From Bradyrhizobium sp. LTSP849 (GTDB lineage Bacteria > Pseudomonadota > Alphaproteobacteria > Rhizobiales > Xanthobacteraceae), in contig NZ_JYMR01000025.1 of assembly GCF_000938255.1 (NCBI RefSeq), positions 1-44,376 of the forward strand: a stretch of 44,376 nucleotides of DNA. The letters are read 5' to 3'. The notes beneath the pieces were generated by a model, which made no database searches, was not told where the DNA came from, and was given only the letters and a program-made list of their open reading frames with translations. Below are positions 1 to 7,940 of this stretch, in pieces (position 1 is the first letter of the stretch; each line of letters opens with the position of its first letter). A program made the position numbers and the translations under genes.

Positions 1-6
1 CGGCCA

Positions 7-1527
7 CCTCAGAGCGTGTGATTTTTTGGCAGCGTGCCAGGTAAATCTGTCCGAATGCCGGTGGCATGTGATTCTCTGGCGATGATGGATTGGCGGGAGG
101 CGAAGATGGCTGCCGATGAATTGTTCGGTGATCTGCCGGCGCAATCGAAGCCTGAAGCCGACGCGGCGCCGCTCGGCGCGCCACGGCTGCGTGAGCCACA
201 GCGCGACCAGATCGCGTTGCGAGCGGTGGATATCGAGAGCCTGATCGGGGAAGACCATCCGGTGCGCCTGATCTGGTCTTATGTCGAAGAGCTTGATCTG
301 AGTGAGCTGGAGAACCGGATCAAGGCCAGGGGCGACCGCCCCGGTCACCCCGCGACCTCGCCGCGGCTTTTGCTGGCGCTGTGGCTCTCAGCCACCAGCG
401 AGGGCGTCGGCAGCGCGCGAGCATTGGAGCGACTGTGCGAGAGCCACGATGCCTATCGTTGGCTGTGCGGCGGGGTGTCGGTGAACTATCACATGCTGGC
501 GGACTTCCGGGTCGGTTGCGCCGACCTGCTGGACCGGCTGCTCAGCGAGCATCTGGCGGCGCTGGCGAAGGCTGGTCTCGTCAATCTGGCGACACTGGCG
601 CAGGACGGGGTGCGGGTCCGGGCCAGCGCGGGAGCCGCCTCGTTCCGGCGCGAGGCGACACTCGAGCGGCATCTGGCCCTGGCTGAGACGGTGGTGGAAG
701 ACCTCAAGCGCGAAGTCGACGTGCGCTCTGACGCCAGCAATCAGCGCGCCCGGGCAGCCAAGGAGCGAGCCGCGGAGGAACGCAGCGCGCGCGTGAAAGC
801 GGCGCAGGCGGCGCTTGCCGAGATCAAGCAGCAGCGCAAGGAACGCGAGAGCAAGCAAGGCAATGGCAAGACGCCGAAGGAGCCGCGCGCGTCGACGACG
901 GACGCCGATGCACGGGTCATGAAGATGGCGGATGGCGGCTTCCGCCCAGCCTACAACGTGCAGGTGACGAGTGCGGCCGGCGAGCAGTTCGTCACTGACG
1001 TTAAGGTATGCAACACGGGGTCCGACCGCGGGCTGATGCGGCCCATGCTGGAGCGGCAGCGCACGCGCCCTGGCGGCCTGCCCAAAGACCATCTCGTCGA
1101 TGGCGGCTTTGGCAGTGCGGAAGACATCGAGTGGGCGCATGCCGAGGGCATAGAGGTTTTTTGCCCGCCCACTCAATCCAAGCACGGCACCGACCCCTAC
1201 CTGCCGCGACGCGGCGACGGCGCGGGGGTACTGGCTTGGCGTGCGCGGATGGCGAGCAAAGAGGGCAAGGCCCGGTACAAGCCCCGTTCGATATGCGAGT
1301 GCATCCATGCCCGCTGGCGCAACTGGAACCTACGGCAATTGACCGTGCGCGGGATCGAAAAGGTCCGCGCCGTCGTGCTCTGGTACGCCCTCACCAACAA
1401 CATCCTGCAAGGCAACCGCCTCCGCAGCGCATAAACGAGAGCTCATCGACGAACTCAGACCCGCCATTTACCGCGACAAGAAACTCCACTCCGTTCCGAA
1501 CAAGTAAAAGCGTCACAAGCTCTCAGG
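7..1527 (+). mobile_element. IS1182-type insertion sequence
   Basis: The element holds a single transposase gene and is bounded by imperfect 15-bp terminal inverted repeats: CCTCAGAGCGTGTGA at 7-21 and, on the other strand, CCTGAGAGCTTGTGA at 1513-1527 (13 of 15 identical). The repeats may extend a few bases further outward, and because only six bases precede the left end a target duplication cannot be judged. The right end lies 36 bp from the stop codon of the downstream binding-protein gene, so no gene is visibly broken on that side. The family assignment comes from the transposase. Confidence 0.8.
106..1434 (+). CDS. IS1182 family transposase (DDE)
   Basis: This is the transposase of the surrounding insertion sequence; it would bind the element's ends and catalyse DNA cleavage and strand transfer. 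An N-terminal DUF772-like helical region (about residues 25-150) has the family's SPRLLLALWL and VNYHMLADFRV stretches. The acidic residues of the catalytic core appear to be the Asp of LAQDGVRV, the Asp of LVDGGFG and the Glu of ICECIHARWR. A Lys/Arg/Glu-rich insertion that may form a coiled coil separates the first two, as is common in this family. The frame is open from a GTG at 34, but the ATG at 106 has a good GGGAGG ribosome site five bases upstream, giving 442 residues; ATG at 82 or 85 is possible. The gene looks full length and intact. Confidence 0.88.
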   Translation: MAADELFGDLPAQSKPEADAAPLGAPRLREPQRDQIALRAVDIESLIGEDHPVRLIWSYVEELDLSELENRIKARGDRPGHPATSPRLLLALWLSATSEGVGSARALERLCESHDAYRWLCGGVSVNYHMLADFRVGCADLLDRLLSEHLAALAKAGLVNLATLAQDGVRVRASAGAASFRREATLERHLALAETVVEDLKREVDVRSDASNQRARAAKERAAEERSARVKAAQAALAEIKQQRKERESKQGNGKTPKEPRASTTDADARVMKMADGGFRPAYNVQVTSAAGEQFVTDVKVCNTGSDRGLMRPMLERQRTRPGGLPKDHLVDGGFGSAEDIEWAHAEGIEVFCPPTQSKHGTDPYLPRRGDGAGVLAWRARMASKEGKARYKPRSICECIHARWRNWNLRQLTVRGIEKVRAVVLWYALTNNILQGNRLRSA

Positions 1528-1563
1528 GTGACGGGAGACAGAGCAACGCCTTGATCGGTAGCC

Positions 1564-2580
1564 CTACTTCTTCACCTTGCTCGCATCCATCTTGATGCTC
1601 GGATCGAGCATCTTGGTCGTGAACGCCGTGCTCACGTCGAACGGTTTCTCCATGCCGAGATAGGTCTGGACCAACTCGTAGTCCTTTTTCATCCGCTCGC
1701 CGTCGATCCAGCCGAGCGCTTTCGTCGTCGTGAACTCGTCGGTCATCAGATATTTGATGCGCTCCCATTGGCGCTCCTGGCTCTCCTTGTCGAGACCGGA
1801 GACCTGGTCGAGCAGCGCCTTCAGGCAGGGCGTGGCGTCAGCGACGCAGGCTGCAAACGCCTTCTGCGAGACGCGGACGAAATCCTCGACGACCTTGGGG
1901 TTCTTCTGGAGGTAGGCGCCGTTGACGATCAGCGAGTTGCCGTAAGGGTTGAGCCCGATGTCCTTCCAGTTAACGTAGCCGAGATCGGGCCCGAACTCGA
2001 TCACCTTCGAATCGTGCTCGTTGTAGAAGTCGCTGATGATGTCGACGGTGTGGCTCTTCAGCGCGGCGATCTTCGCGGTAGGCCCGATATTGACGAAGCT
2101 GACGGAGTCGGGGGCAAGCCCTGCGGCCTTGGCGAAGGCAGGCCACATCACGCGCGAGGCGTCACCGGGCGGATTGCCGATCTTGTGGCCGGCAAACTCC
2201 TTCACCCCGTTCACGCCGTAGCTCTTCAGCCAGTAGAAGGTCTGGCCGGTGTTGGCGTAGACGCTCATGACAGCGACGGTGTCGGCGCCCTTGCTCTTTG
2301 CCACCAGCATGGTGGCGAGATCCGCGACGCCGAAGGGCGCGCCGCCGGAGCCGACCTTGGCTGCGGAGACACCGGAGCCCTTGCCGGTTTCGATGGTGAG
2401 GTCGATGCCGGCCTTCTCGTACCAGCCCTGCGCCTTGGCGTAATAATACGGCGAGTGGTCGGCTGTCGGGGTCCAGTTCAGGATCAGATTGACCGCCTCG
2501 CCGGCGCTTACCGGCACCGCCGGAAGACCGAGCATCAGGGTCAAGAACAGGGTCGAGCCCGCCGCCTGCAAACGCTTCAT
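1564..2580 (-). CDS. ABC transporter substrate-binding protein, NMT1/THI5-like
   Basis: This is a periplasmic solute-binding protein for an ABC importer of the nitrate/taurine/pyrimidine (SsuA/THI5-like) class. Residues 1-26 form a signal peptide ending in VSA; the start of the mature domain carries the family pattern LNWTPTADHSPYYYAKAQGWY. Its 338 residues are normal for the family. The ATG at 2580 was chosen over upstream in-frame starts because GGAGAG lies seven bases before it. The gene is divergent from a TetR regulator, and the matching permease (3409) and ATPase (7113) lie in the opposite operon, so the transporter genes are split across the regulator. A degenerate operator-like palindrome lies in the shared upstream region. 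The ligand cannot be read from the sequence; the neighbouring aldolase, epimerase and acetyltransferase suggest a small organic compound that is catabolised. Confidence 0.88.
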   Translation of the reverse strand: MKRLQAAGSTLFLTLMLGLPAVPVSAGEAVNLILNWTPTADHSPYYYAKAQGWYEKAGIDLTIETGKGSGVSAAKVGSGGAPFGVADLATMLVAKSKGADTVAVMSVYANTGQTFYWLKSYGVNGVKEFAGHKIGNPPGDASRVMWPAFAKAAGLAPDSVSFVNIGPTAKIAALKSHTVDIISDFYNEHDSKVIEFGPDLGYVNWKDIGLNPYGNSLIVNGAYLQKNPKVVEDFVRVSQKAFAACVADATPCLKALLDQVSGLDKESQERQWERIKYLMTDEFTTTKALGWIDGERMKKDYELVQTYLGMEKPFDVSTAFTTKMLDPSIKMDASKVKK

Positions 2581-2662
2581 CGCATCTCTCCTCATTCCCG
2601 CGACCCGGCTTGTCGCTCTCCCCATGTGAGGCTACCAATGCAACAAGCCCGCCCTCAACTTG

Positions 2663-2678
2663 TCAACTGTTTGGTTGG
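2663..2678. promoter_or_regulatory. Candidate TetR operator, degenerate copy
   Basis: The sequence TCAACTGTTTGGTTGG matches the perfect palindrome at 3329-3344 in 12 of 16 positions. It sits between the divergent binding-protein and tetR genes and ends two bases before the likely tetR start at 2681. Binding here could repress both genes. The functional claim is inference. Confidence 0.5.
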
Positions 2679-2680
2679 AA

Positions 2681-3328
2681 ATGGCCGCAAAACGATCTGG
2701 CGACACCGTGCCGCAGCGGCGCGACCCCGTGGCCACCCGCAAGAAGCTGCTCAGCGCAGCGCGCCTGGAATTCGCCCGGCACGGCCTTGCGGGCGCCCGC
2801 GTCGACGAGATCGCCGAGCGCGCCGGCGTCAACAAGCAGCTGGTCTATCACTACTTTGGCGACAAGGATGCGCTCTACCTCGCCGTGCTCGAATGGGTCT
2901 ATGAGGACATCCGCGAGCAGGAGCGCAGGCTCAATCTCGAAGGCCTGCCGCCGGAAAAGGCGATCCGCAAACTGATCGAAGCCTCGTTCGACCATCTCGC
3001 GGCAAACCCCGATTTCATTGTGCTTCTGAACGACGAGAACCGCGGCGGCGCCCGCCATGTCCGCGGCTCAACGCGGCTGGAAGCGATGCATTCCCCGCTG
3101 GTCAAAAGCGTCTCCCACATCCTCAACGAGGGCGTGCGCTCGGGCGTGTTCCGCAAGGGGATCGACCCCGTCCAGCTCTATATCTCCATCGCCGGCTTGA
3201 GCTATTTCTTCTTCTCCAACACGCCGACGCTGTCGGCGATCTTCGGCAAAGACCTGTCGAGCCGGGCCCAGCGGCGCGCCCGCCGCAGGCATGTCGCAGA
3301 CCTGGTGTTGCAGTCGCTCCGGCCGTAA
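2681..3328 (+). CDS. TetR/AcrR family transcriptional regulator
   Basis: This is a one-component repressor whose ligand is likely the substrate of the adjacent transport and catabolic operon. The N-terminal TetR DNA-binding domain spans about residues 18-65, with the helix-turn-helix VDEIAERAGVNKQLVYHYFGDKDALY. The C-terminal ligand domain resembles the TetR_C_6-like group. An in-frame TTG at 2660 would extend the protein by seven residues, but it would run through the operator-like sequence at 2663-2678; ATG 2681 gives the typical 215 residues. The gene lies between the divergent binding-protein gene and the permease, with palindromic sites on both sides, which fits autoregulation and control of both arms. 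Confidence 0.9.
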   Translation: MAAKRSGDTVPQRRDPVATRKKLLSAARLEFARHGLAGARVDEIAERAGVNKQLVYHYFGDKDALYLAVLEWVYEDIREQERRLNLEGLPPEKAIRKLIEASFDHLAANPDFIVLLNDENRGGARHVRGSTRLEAMHSPLVKSVSHILNEGVRSGVFRKGIDPVQLYISIAGLSYFFFSNTPTLSAIFGKDLSSRAQRRARRRHVADLVLQSLRP

Positions 3329-3344
3329 TCAACCAATTGGTTGA
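3329..3344. promoter_or_regulatory. Perfect 16-bp palindrome, candidate TetR operator
   Basis: TCAACCAATTGGTTGA reads the same on both strands. It begins immediately after the tetR stop codon and lies 64 bases before the permease start, the place expected for an operator controlling the permease-to-ATPase operon. A degenerate copy lies upstream of tetR at 2663-2678. Confidence 0.65.
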
Positions 3345-3408
3345 AACTTCCGTCGGAGCCGGTTAGGCTTGTCGTTGCGGCAGGGTGGCCGCCAACAGGG
3401 AGAAACCG

Positions 3409-4179
3409 GTGGCAGGTGACGGGGCAAGTCCGGCGCGCAGCTTTGCGATCATCCTGATCGTGCATCTGGCCGTGCTCGTGCTCTGGCAGGTGCTGGTCGA
3501 CGCCTTCCACGTCCCGAAGTTCATCCTGCCCTCCCCACTCGCGACGGTGAAGACGCTCGGAATTGCGAATTACGCATGGGGCGCCAACACGCTGGTGACG
3601 GCGATCGAGATCCTCGGCGGCTTTGCGCTCGGCGCGGTCGTCGGCGTGGCATTCGCCGTGATCTTCAGCTGGGCGCCCCTGGTGAGCCTCGTTCTGCTGC
3701 CGCTATTCGTGACGCTGAACATGATTCCGAAGGTCGCGCTCGGACCTCTCCTGATCGTCTGGTTCTCCTACGGCATCGTACCGAACATCCTGATCGCGTT
3801 CAGCATCTGCTTCTTCCCGATCCTGCTGACCACCGCGCGCGGCCTGCGCGAGGTCGAGCCTGATTTGCTCGACCTCGTCAAATCACTGCGTGGCTCGCGC
3901 TGGACACTGTTCCGCAAGATCCAGCTGCCGGGATCGCTGCCCTACATTTTCTCCGGCATGAAGGTCGGCGCCATCCTCGCGGTCGCCGGCGCCATCGTCG
4001 GCGAGTTCATCGCCTCCGAGCGCGGGCTCGGCTATCTCATGATCCAGGTGCAGTCGTCGCTCGACACGCCCGCGATGGTGATGGCCGTCGTGCTGCTGAC
4101 GCTGCTCGGGGTCGCTCTCTACGGCCTGGTCCTCGCCCTCGAACGCATGTTCGTGGTCGGCGATGCAAGACAGACTTGA
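3409..4179 (+). CDS. ABC transporter permease (SsuC/TauC type)
   Basis: This is the inner-membrane channel subunit of the importer, with about six hydrophobic segments (for example FAIILIVHLAVLVLWQVLV near the N-terminus and VMAVVLLTLLGVALYGLVLAL near the C-terminus). The cytoplasmic coupling loop of binding-protein-dependent permeases is visible as DLVKSLRGSRWTLFRKIQLP, where the ATPase docks. The frame opens at a GTG at 3385, but the GTG at 3409 has AGGGAG six bases upstream and gives the usual 256 residues. It is the first gene of a run continuing to the ATPase at 7886. The palindrome at 3329-3344 lies in its leader. Family membership is clear; the transported molecule is unknown. Confidence 0.9.
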   Translation: MAGDGASPARSFAIILIVHLAVLVLWQVLVDAFHVPKFILPSPLATVKTLGIANYAWGANTLVTAIEILGGFALGAVVGVAFAVIFSWAPLVSLVLLPLFVTLNMIPKVALGPLLIVWFSYGIVPNILIAFSICFFPILLTTARGLREVEPDLLDLVKSLRGSRWTLFRKIQLPGSLPYIFSGMKVGAILAVAGAIVGEFIASERGLGYLMIQVQSSLDTPAMVMAVVLLTLLGVALYGLVLALERMFVVGDARQT

Positions 4180-4208
4180 AGACCGCAAACTTGACGAAGG
4201 ACCGATCC

Positions 4209-5246
4209 ATGCTGCTCACCCGCCAGACGCTGCCGAAGACGATTCCCGATATCGCAGCGCTCGACGATCTCCTGTGCCGGCCGGGTCAGGCGCTCATCGA
4301 CGACCTCGCCAAGGTCGACGGCGACATCATGATCCTCGGCGTCGCCGGCAAGATGGGCCCGACGCTGGCGGGGCTTGCGAAAGCTGCCGCGCCCGATCGA
4401 CGCGTCATCGGCGTCGCCCGCTTCAGCGATGCCGGCGTCAAGGACTGGCTGCAAGCGCGCGGCGTCGAGACCATCAATTGCGACCTGCTGGATGAGGCCG
4501 CGATCAACGCGCTGCCGAAGGCGCCCAACATCGTCTTCATGGCAGGCCGCAAGTTCGGCGCCGAGGGCGATCTGTCGCTGACCTGGGCGATGAACGCGCA
4601 TGTGCCGGCGCTGGTCGCACAGGCCTTCCCGTCGTCCCGGATCGTGGCGTTCTCGACCGGCTGCGTCTATCCCTTCGTCCCCGTCGACGGCAAAGGCTCG
4701 ACCGAGGCCATGGCGCCGAACCCGCCCGGCGAATACGCCCAGTCCTGCGTCGGCCGCGAACGCATGTTCGAGTATTTTTCGCACAAGCTCGGAACGCCAG
4801 GGCGGCTGTTCCGGCTCAATTACGCGATCGACATGCGTTACGGCGTGCTGCACGACATCGCGACAAAGGTGCTCACGGGCACCCCGATCGACGTCAGCAT
4901 CAGTCACGTCAATTTCATCTGGCAGGGTGACGCGTCCTCGCAAGCGCTGCGGTGCCTTGCGCATTGCACGGCACCGACCTCGCCGATCAATGTCAGTGGG
5001 CACGAAATCCTGGCGGTGCGCGATCTCGCAGCCAAATTCGGCGCCCGCTTCGGCCGCGCGCCGGTGCTGGTCGGCGAGGAGCAGCCGACCGCATGGCTGA
5101 CCGACACGTCGCAGGCGGTCGAGCTATTCGGCCTCCCTGTCGTCGACACCGAGCAGTTAATCGCCTGGACCGCGGACTGGGTGTCCCGCGCTATGCCGAG
5201 CCTCGGCAAGCCCACCAAATACGAGGTGCGCGATGGACGCTACTGA
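4209..5246 (+). CDS. NAD-dependent epimerase/dehydratase-like SDR protein
   Basis: This is an extended short-chain dehydrogenase fold, presumably cytoplasmic and acting on the imported compound. The nucleotide-binding loop is GVAGKMG (Gly44, Gly47, Gly50) and the active-site strand is STGCVYP at 149-155. The usual Tyr-x-x-Ser-Lys signature reads Tyr176-Ala-Gln-Ser-Cys180, so the catalytic lysine position is cysteine. That makes a standard epimerase or dehydrogenase reaction uncertain; binding or an altered chemistry is possible. ATG 4209 is preferred over TTG 4176 because GAAGGA lies seven bases upstream; the protein then has 345 residues. It follows the permease by 29 bases and overlaps the next gene by 14, which supports co-transcription. 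Confidence 0.82.
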   Translation: MLLTRQTLPKTIPDIAALDDLLCRPGQALIDDLAKVDGDIMILGVAGKMGPTLAGLAKAAAPDRRVIGVARFSDAGVKDWLQARGVETINCDLLDEAAINALPKAPNIVFMAGRKFGAEGDLSLTWAMNAHVPALVAQAFPSSRIVAFSTGCVYPFVPVDGKGSTEAMAPNPPGEYAQSCVGRERMFEYFSHKLGTPGRLFRLNYAIDMRYGVLHDIATKVLTGTPIDVSISHVNFIWQGDASSQALRCLAHCTAPTSPINVSGHEILAVRDLAAKFGARFGRAPVLVGEEQPTAWLTDTSQAVELFGLPVVDTEQLIAWTADWVSRAMPSLGKPTKYEVRDGRY

Positions 5247-6054
5247 CGGCCCGCCCATCCTCAAGCTCGGCGTCGACGACGCGATCGCAGGGCTCGCGCT
5301 CTCGACGGAAGCGCAATGGAACCAGACCGAAGAGGACTGGCGCATCTTCCTGCGCGACGGCGTCGTGTTCGGCATTCGCGACGGCATGCGCCTGGTCGCC
5401 ACGGCCGCGCTGCTGCCCTATTCCGGCAACAACGCCTGGATCAGCATGGTGCTGGTATCAGGCACGCATCGCCGCCGCGGCCTCGCCACCCGTCTCGTCG
5501 ATGCCTGCCTGGAAACGGCACGCAAGAACGGCCTGACGAGCTGGCTCGACGCGACACCTGCCGGCGCGGCCGTCTACGGACCGCTCGGGTTCACGCCGAC
5601 GCTTCAGTTGCGCCGGCTGAAACTCCTGAAATCCGCGCAGGTGTCCTCGCCGACGCCCTCAGTCGCGACGCTCGACGCGCTTCGCGCACGGGACCGGCGG
5701 GCCACCGGTTTCGACCGGACCGCCCTCTTGACCGCCTTCGCACAGCGCTCCGGCTCGCGCATCACGACGGCGAATGGATGCATCGCGCTGGTCCGGGACG
5801 GCAGAACCGCACGTCATATCGGCCCATTGTTTGCCGACAATGCCGCGGAAGCGCTGGCTCTGGTTCACGCGATAGCGCGCTCTGAAAACGGACCATTCCT
5901 GGTCGACGCCGTCGCGTCGCAGGCCGCCTTCCTGGAAGGATTGACCGCATCGGGCTGGACCATCGAACGGCCGTTCCAGCGCATGCGCTTCGGCCCCGCC
6001 ACCACGACTGGTGAGAAAACGCCATTCGCCGTCGCCGGCCCTGAATTCGGATAG
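5233..6054 (+). CDS. GNAT family N-acetyltransferase
   Basis: This is a GCN5-related acetyltransferase that would use acetyl-CoA to acylate an amine. The acetyl-CoA pyrophosphate-binding motif is RRRGLA at 80-85 following the beta-strand AWISMVLVS, and YGPLGFTP near 115-125 matches the usual C-terminal part of the fold. At 273 residues it is longer than a minimal GNAT; a second, less conserved domain occupies residues 140-260, as in GNAT proteins with an Acetyltransf_18-type C-terminal half. The ATG overlaps the end of the SDR gene by 14 bases, with GAGG upstream inside that gene. Its place in the operon suggests it modifies the imported substrate, an intermediate, or detoxifies one; which of these cannot be told. 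Confidence 0.85.
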   Translation: MDATDGPPILKLGVDDAIAGLALSTEAQWNQTEEDWRIFLRDGVVFGIRDGMRLVATAALLPYSGNNAWISMVLVSGTHRRRGLATRLVDACLETARKNGLTSWLDATPAGAAVYGPLGFTPTLQLRRLKLLKSAQVSSPTPSVATLDALRARDRRATGFDRTALLTAFAQRSGSRITTANGCIALVRDGRTARHIGPLFADNAAEALALVHAIARSENGPFLVDAVASQAAFLEGLTASGWTIERPFQRMRFGPATTTGEKTPFAVAGPEFG

Positions 6055-6060
6055 GACATC

Positions 6061-7116
6061 ATGCACCACAGCCAGATCAACAGCGACATCCGCAAACTGA
6101 TCGCCGAGGGCACCGTACTGCCGGCACACCCATTGGCTCTCACCGCCGAGCGCCAGCTCGACAAAACCCATCAGCGCGCGCTGACGCGCTATTACATCGA
6201 CGCCGGCTCAGGCGGCCTTGCGGTCGGCGTGCACACGACCCAGTTCGCGATCCGCGACGTCGGCCTCTACCGTCCCGTGCTCGAACTCGCTGCCGAGACT
6301 GCCGCGAGCTGGACCAAGCGGCCGCTGGCGATGGTCGCAGGGCTCGCAGGCCCGACCCGGCAAGCGACTGCCGAGGCGCGCACCGCGCGTGACATCGGCT
6401 ATCATGCCGGCCTGCTCAGCCTCGCCGCGATGAAGAGCGCCTCTGAGGACGAGATCATCGCGCACTGCACCGCGGTCGCCGCCGAAATCCCGCTTGTCGG
6501 CTTCTATCTCCAGCCCGCCGTGGGCGGCGTCATCCTGTCGAGCCACTTCTGGCAGCGCTTTGCCTCGATCGACAATGTGATCGCGATCAAGATCGCGCCG
6601 TTCAACCGCTACCGCACGCTCGACGTGCTGCGCGGCGTCGCGGCAGCCGGTGCGCTCGATCGCGTCGCGCTCTACACCGGCAATGACGATCACATCCTGC
6701 TCGACCTCATGCTGCCGTTTGACCTGCGCGACAATGGCGTCACGACGCGCACCTATTTCAAAGGCGGCCTGCTCGGGCACTGGTCGGTCTGGACCGCGAG
6801 CGCGATCAAGCAGTTCGAGCGCTGCAAGGCGGCGCGGCACAAGGACAGCGTACCCGCTGATCTGCTCGCGCTCGACGCCCGCGTCACCGACTGCAACAGC
6901 GCCTTCTTCGACGTCGCCAACAATTTTCACGGCTGCATCGCCGGCTGCCACGAGGTGCTGCGCCGCCAGGGCCTGATGCAAGGCCTGTGGTGCCTCGATC
7001 CCAACGAAGGCCTGAGCCCCGGCCAGAAGGAGGAGATCGATCGCGTCTGCCGCGAGCACGCCGACCTCAGCGACGATGCGTTCGTGACCGCCAACCTCGA
7101 CAAATGGCTGGCATGA
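6061..7116 (+). CDS. Dihydrodipicolinate synthase (DHDPS/NAL) family protein
   Basis: This is a class I aldolase-type TIM barrel of the DapA/N-acetylneuraminate lyase superfamily. Lys177 in NVIAIKIAPF is the expected Schiff-base residue, Tyr149 in GFYLQP the expected catalytic tyrosine, and Thr60 in VHTTQF aligns with the active-site threonine. The Thr-Tyr-Lys spacings (89 and 28 residues) equal those of E. coli DHDPS (Thr44, Tyr133, Lys161). Overall it is divergent and at 351 residues longer than the usual 290-310, with extra C-terminal helices, so it is unlikely to be the biosynthetic DapA. It probably cleaves or condenses a keto-acid in the operon's pathway. It starts six bases after the GNAT gene and overlaps the ATPase gene by ATGA. 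Confidence 0.88.
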   Translation: MHHSQINSDIRKLIAEGTVLPAHPLALTAERQLDKTHQRALTRYYIDAGSGGLAVGVHTTQFAIRDVGLYRPVLELAAETAASWTKRPLAMVAGLAGPTRQATAEARTARDIGYHAGLLSLAAMKSASEDEIIAHCTAVAAEIPLVGFYLQPAVGGVILSSHFWQRFASIDNVIAIKIAPFNRYRTLDVLRGVAAAGALDRVALYTGNDDHILLDLMLPFDLRDNGVTTRTYFKGGLLGHWSVWTASAIKQFERCKAARHKDSVPADLLALDARVTDCNSAFFDVANNFHGCIAGCHEVLRRQGLMQGLWCLDPNEGLSPGQKEEIDRVCREHADLSDDAFVTANLDKWLA

Positions 7117-7886
7117 CGGAAGAACCCTTCATCAGCCTGCGCGGCGTCCGAAAGGTCTATCGCAGCGGCGGCGCCGAGTTTCTCGCGGTGTCCGACGTCA
7201 CGATGGACGTGCAGGAAGGTGAGTTGGTCTCGCTGGTCGGTCCATCCGGATGCGGCAAGACCACGGTGATGAAGATCTTGGCCGGCCTGCACGACGCCGA
7301 CGGCGGCACCGTCAAGATCGGCAACGCCAAAAGCCCGTTCGATCCCAGCCGCGACATCGGCATGGTGTTTCAGCAGGCACTTTTGCTGAAGTGGCGAACC
7401 ATTCTGGACAACGTGCTGTTGCCGGCCGAGATCGTCGACCTGCCGATGAAGGCTGCCCGGGAGCGGGCCCGCGATCTGCTCAACCTGGTCGGGCTTGCCG
7501 GCTACGAACAGAAATATCCGCAGCAGCTCTCAGGCGGCATGCAGCAGCGCACCGCAATCGCGCGCGCCTTCATCCATGATCCAAAACTGATCCTGATGGA
7601 CGAGCCGTTCGGCGCGCTGGACGCGCTGACGCGCGAGCAGATGAATCTGGAGATGCTGCGGATCTGGCGCGAGAGCGGCAAGACCATCGTCTTCGTCACG
7701 CACTCGATCCAGGAAGCCGTGTTCCTGTCCTCGCACTGCGCTGTGCTGACCGCAGGACCAGCGAAGATGGCCGATTATTTCGCTATCGACCTGCCCTTCC
7801 CGCGCGACCTGCCGCTGAAGACAACGGACGCCTTCGGCGCCTATGCGCGCCGCATCTATGAGAAGCTGGGCTTGGGCGCGGCGTGA
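7113..7886 (+). CDS. ABC transporter ATP-binding protein (SsuB/TauB type)
   Basis: This is the cytoplasmic ATPase that powers the importer. All nucleotide-binding motifs are present: Walker A GPSGCGKTT (43-51), Q-loop glutamine at about 87, signature LSGGMQQR (139-146), Walker B LILMDEP (159-165) and H-loop His197. The length of 257 residues is normal for nitrate/sulfonate-class ATPases. The start overlaps the stop of the aldolase gene (ATGA at 7113-7116), so the two are translationally coupled. It closes the operon; a strong hairpin follows at 7895-7925. Placing the ATPase last, after the metabolic genes, ties the enzymes to the transporter. Confidence 0.93.
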   Translation: MTEEPFISLRGVRKVYRSGGAEFLAVSDVTMDVQEGELVSLVGPSGCGKTTVMKILAGLHDADGGTVKIGNAKSPFDPSRDIGMVFQQALLLKWRTILDNVLLPAEIVDLPMKAARERARDLLNLVGLAGYEQKYPQQLSGGMQQRTAIARAFIHDPKLILMDEPFGALDALTREQMNLEMLRIWRESGKTIVFVTHSIQEAVFLSSHCAVLTAGPAKMADYFAIDLPFPRDLPLKTTDAFGAYARRIYEKLGLGAA

Positions 7887-7894
7887 GAGCGTGA

Positions 7895-7925
7895 GCCTGG
7901 CGCGACGAAGAAGTCGCGCTCAGGC
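7895..7925. terminator. Hairpin between convergent genes
   Basis: A 12-base arm GCCTGGCGCGAC (7895-7906) pairs with GTCGCGCTCAGGC (7913-7925) through one bulged base around a six-base loop. It lies between the convergent ABC ATPase and lipase genes and could stop transcription from both sides, although no U-rich tract follows. Confidence 0.5.
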
Positions 7926-7940
7926 CAACGATGCGCCACG

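Noticed and set aside
388..1308. Long open frame antisense to the IS1182 transposase
   Set aside because: It has no recognisable motif and mirrors the codon pattern of the transposase; high GC produces such frames.
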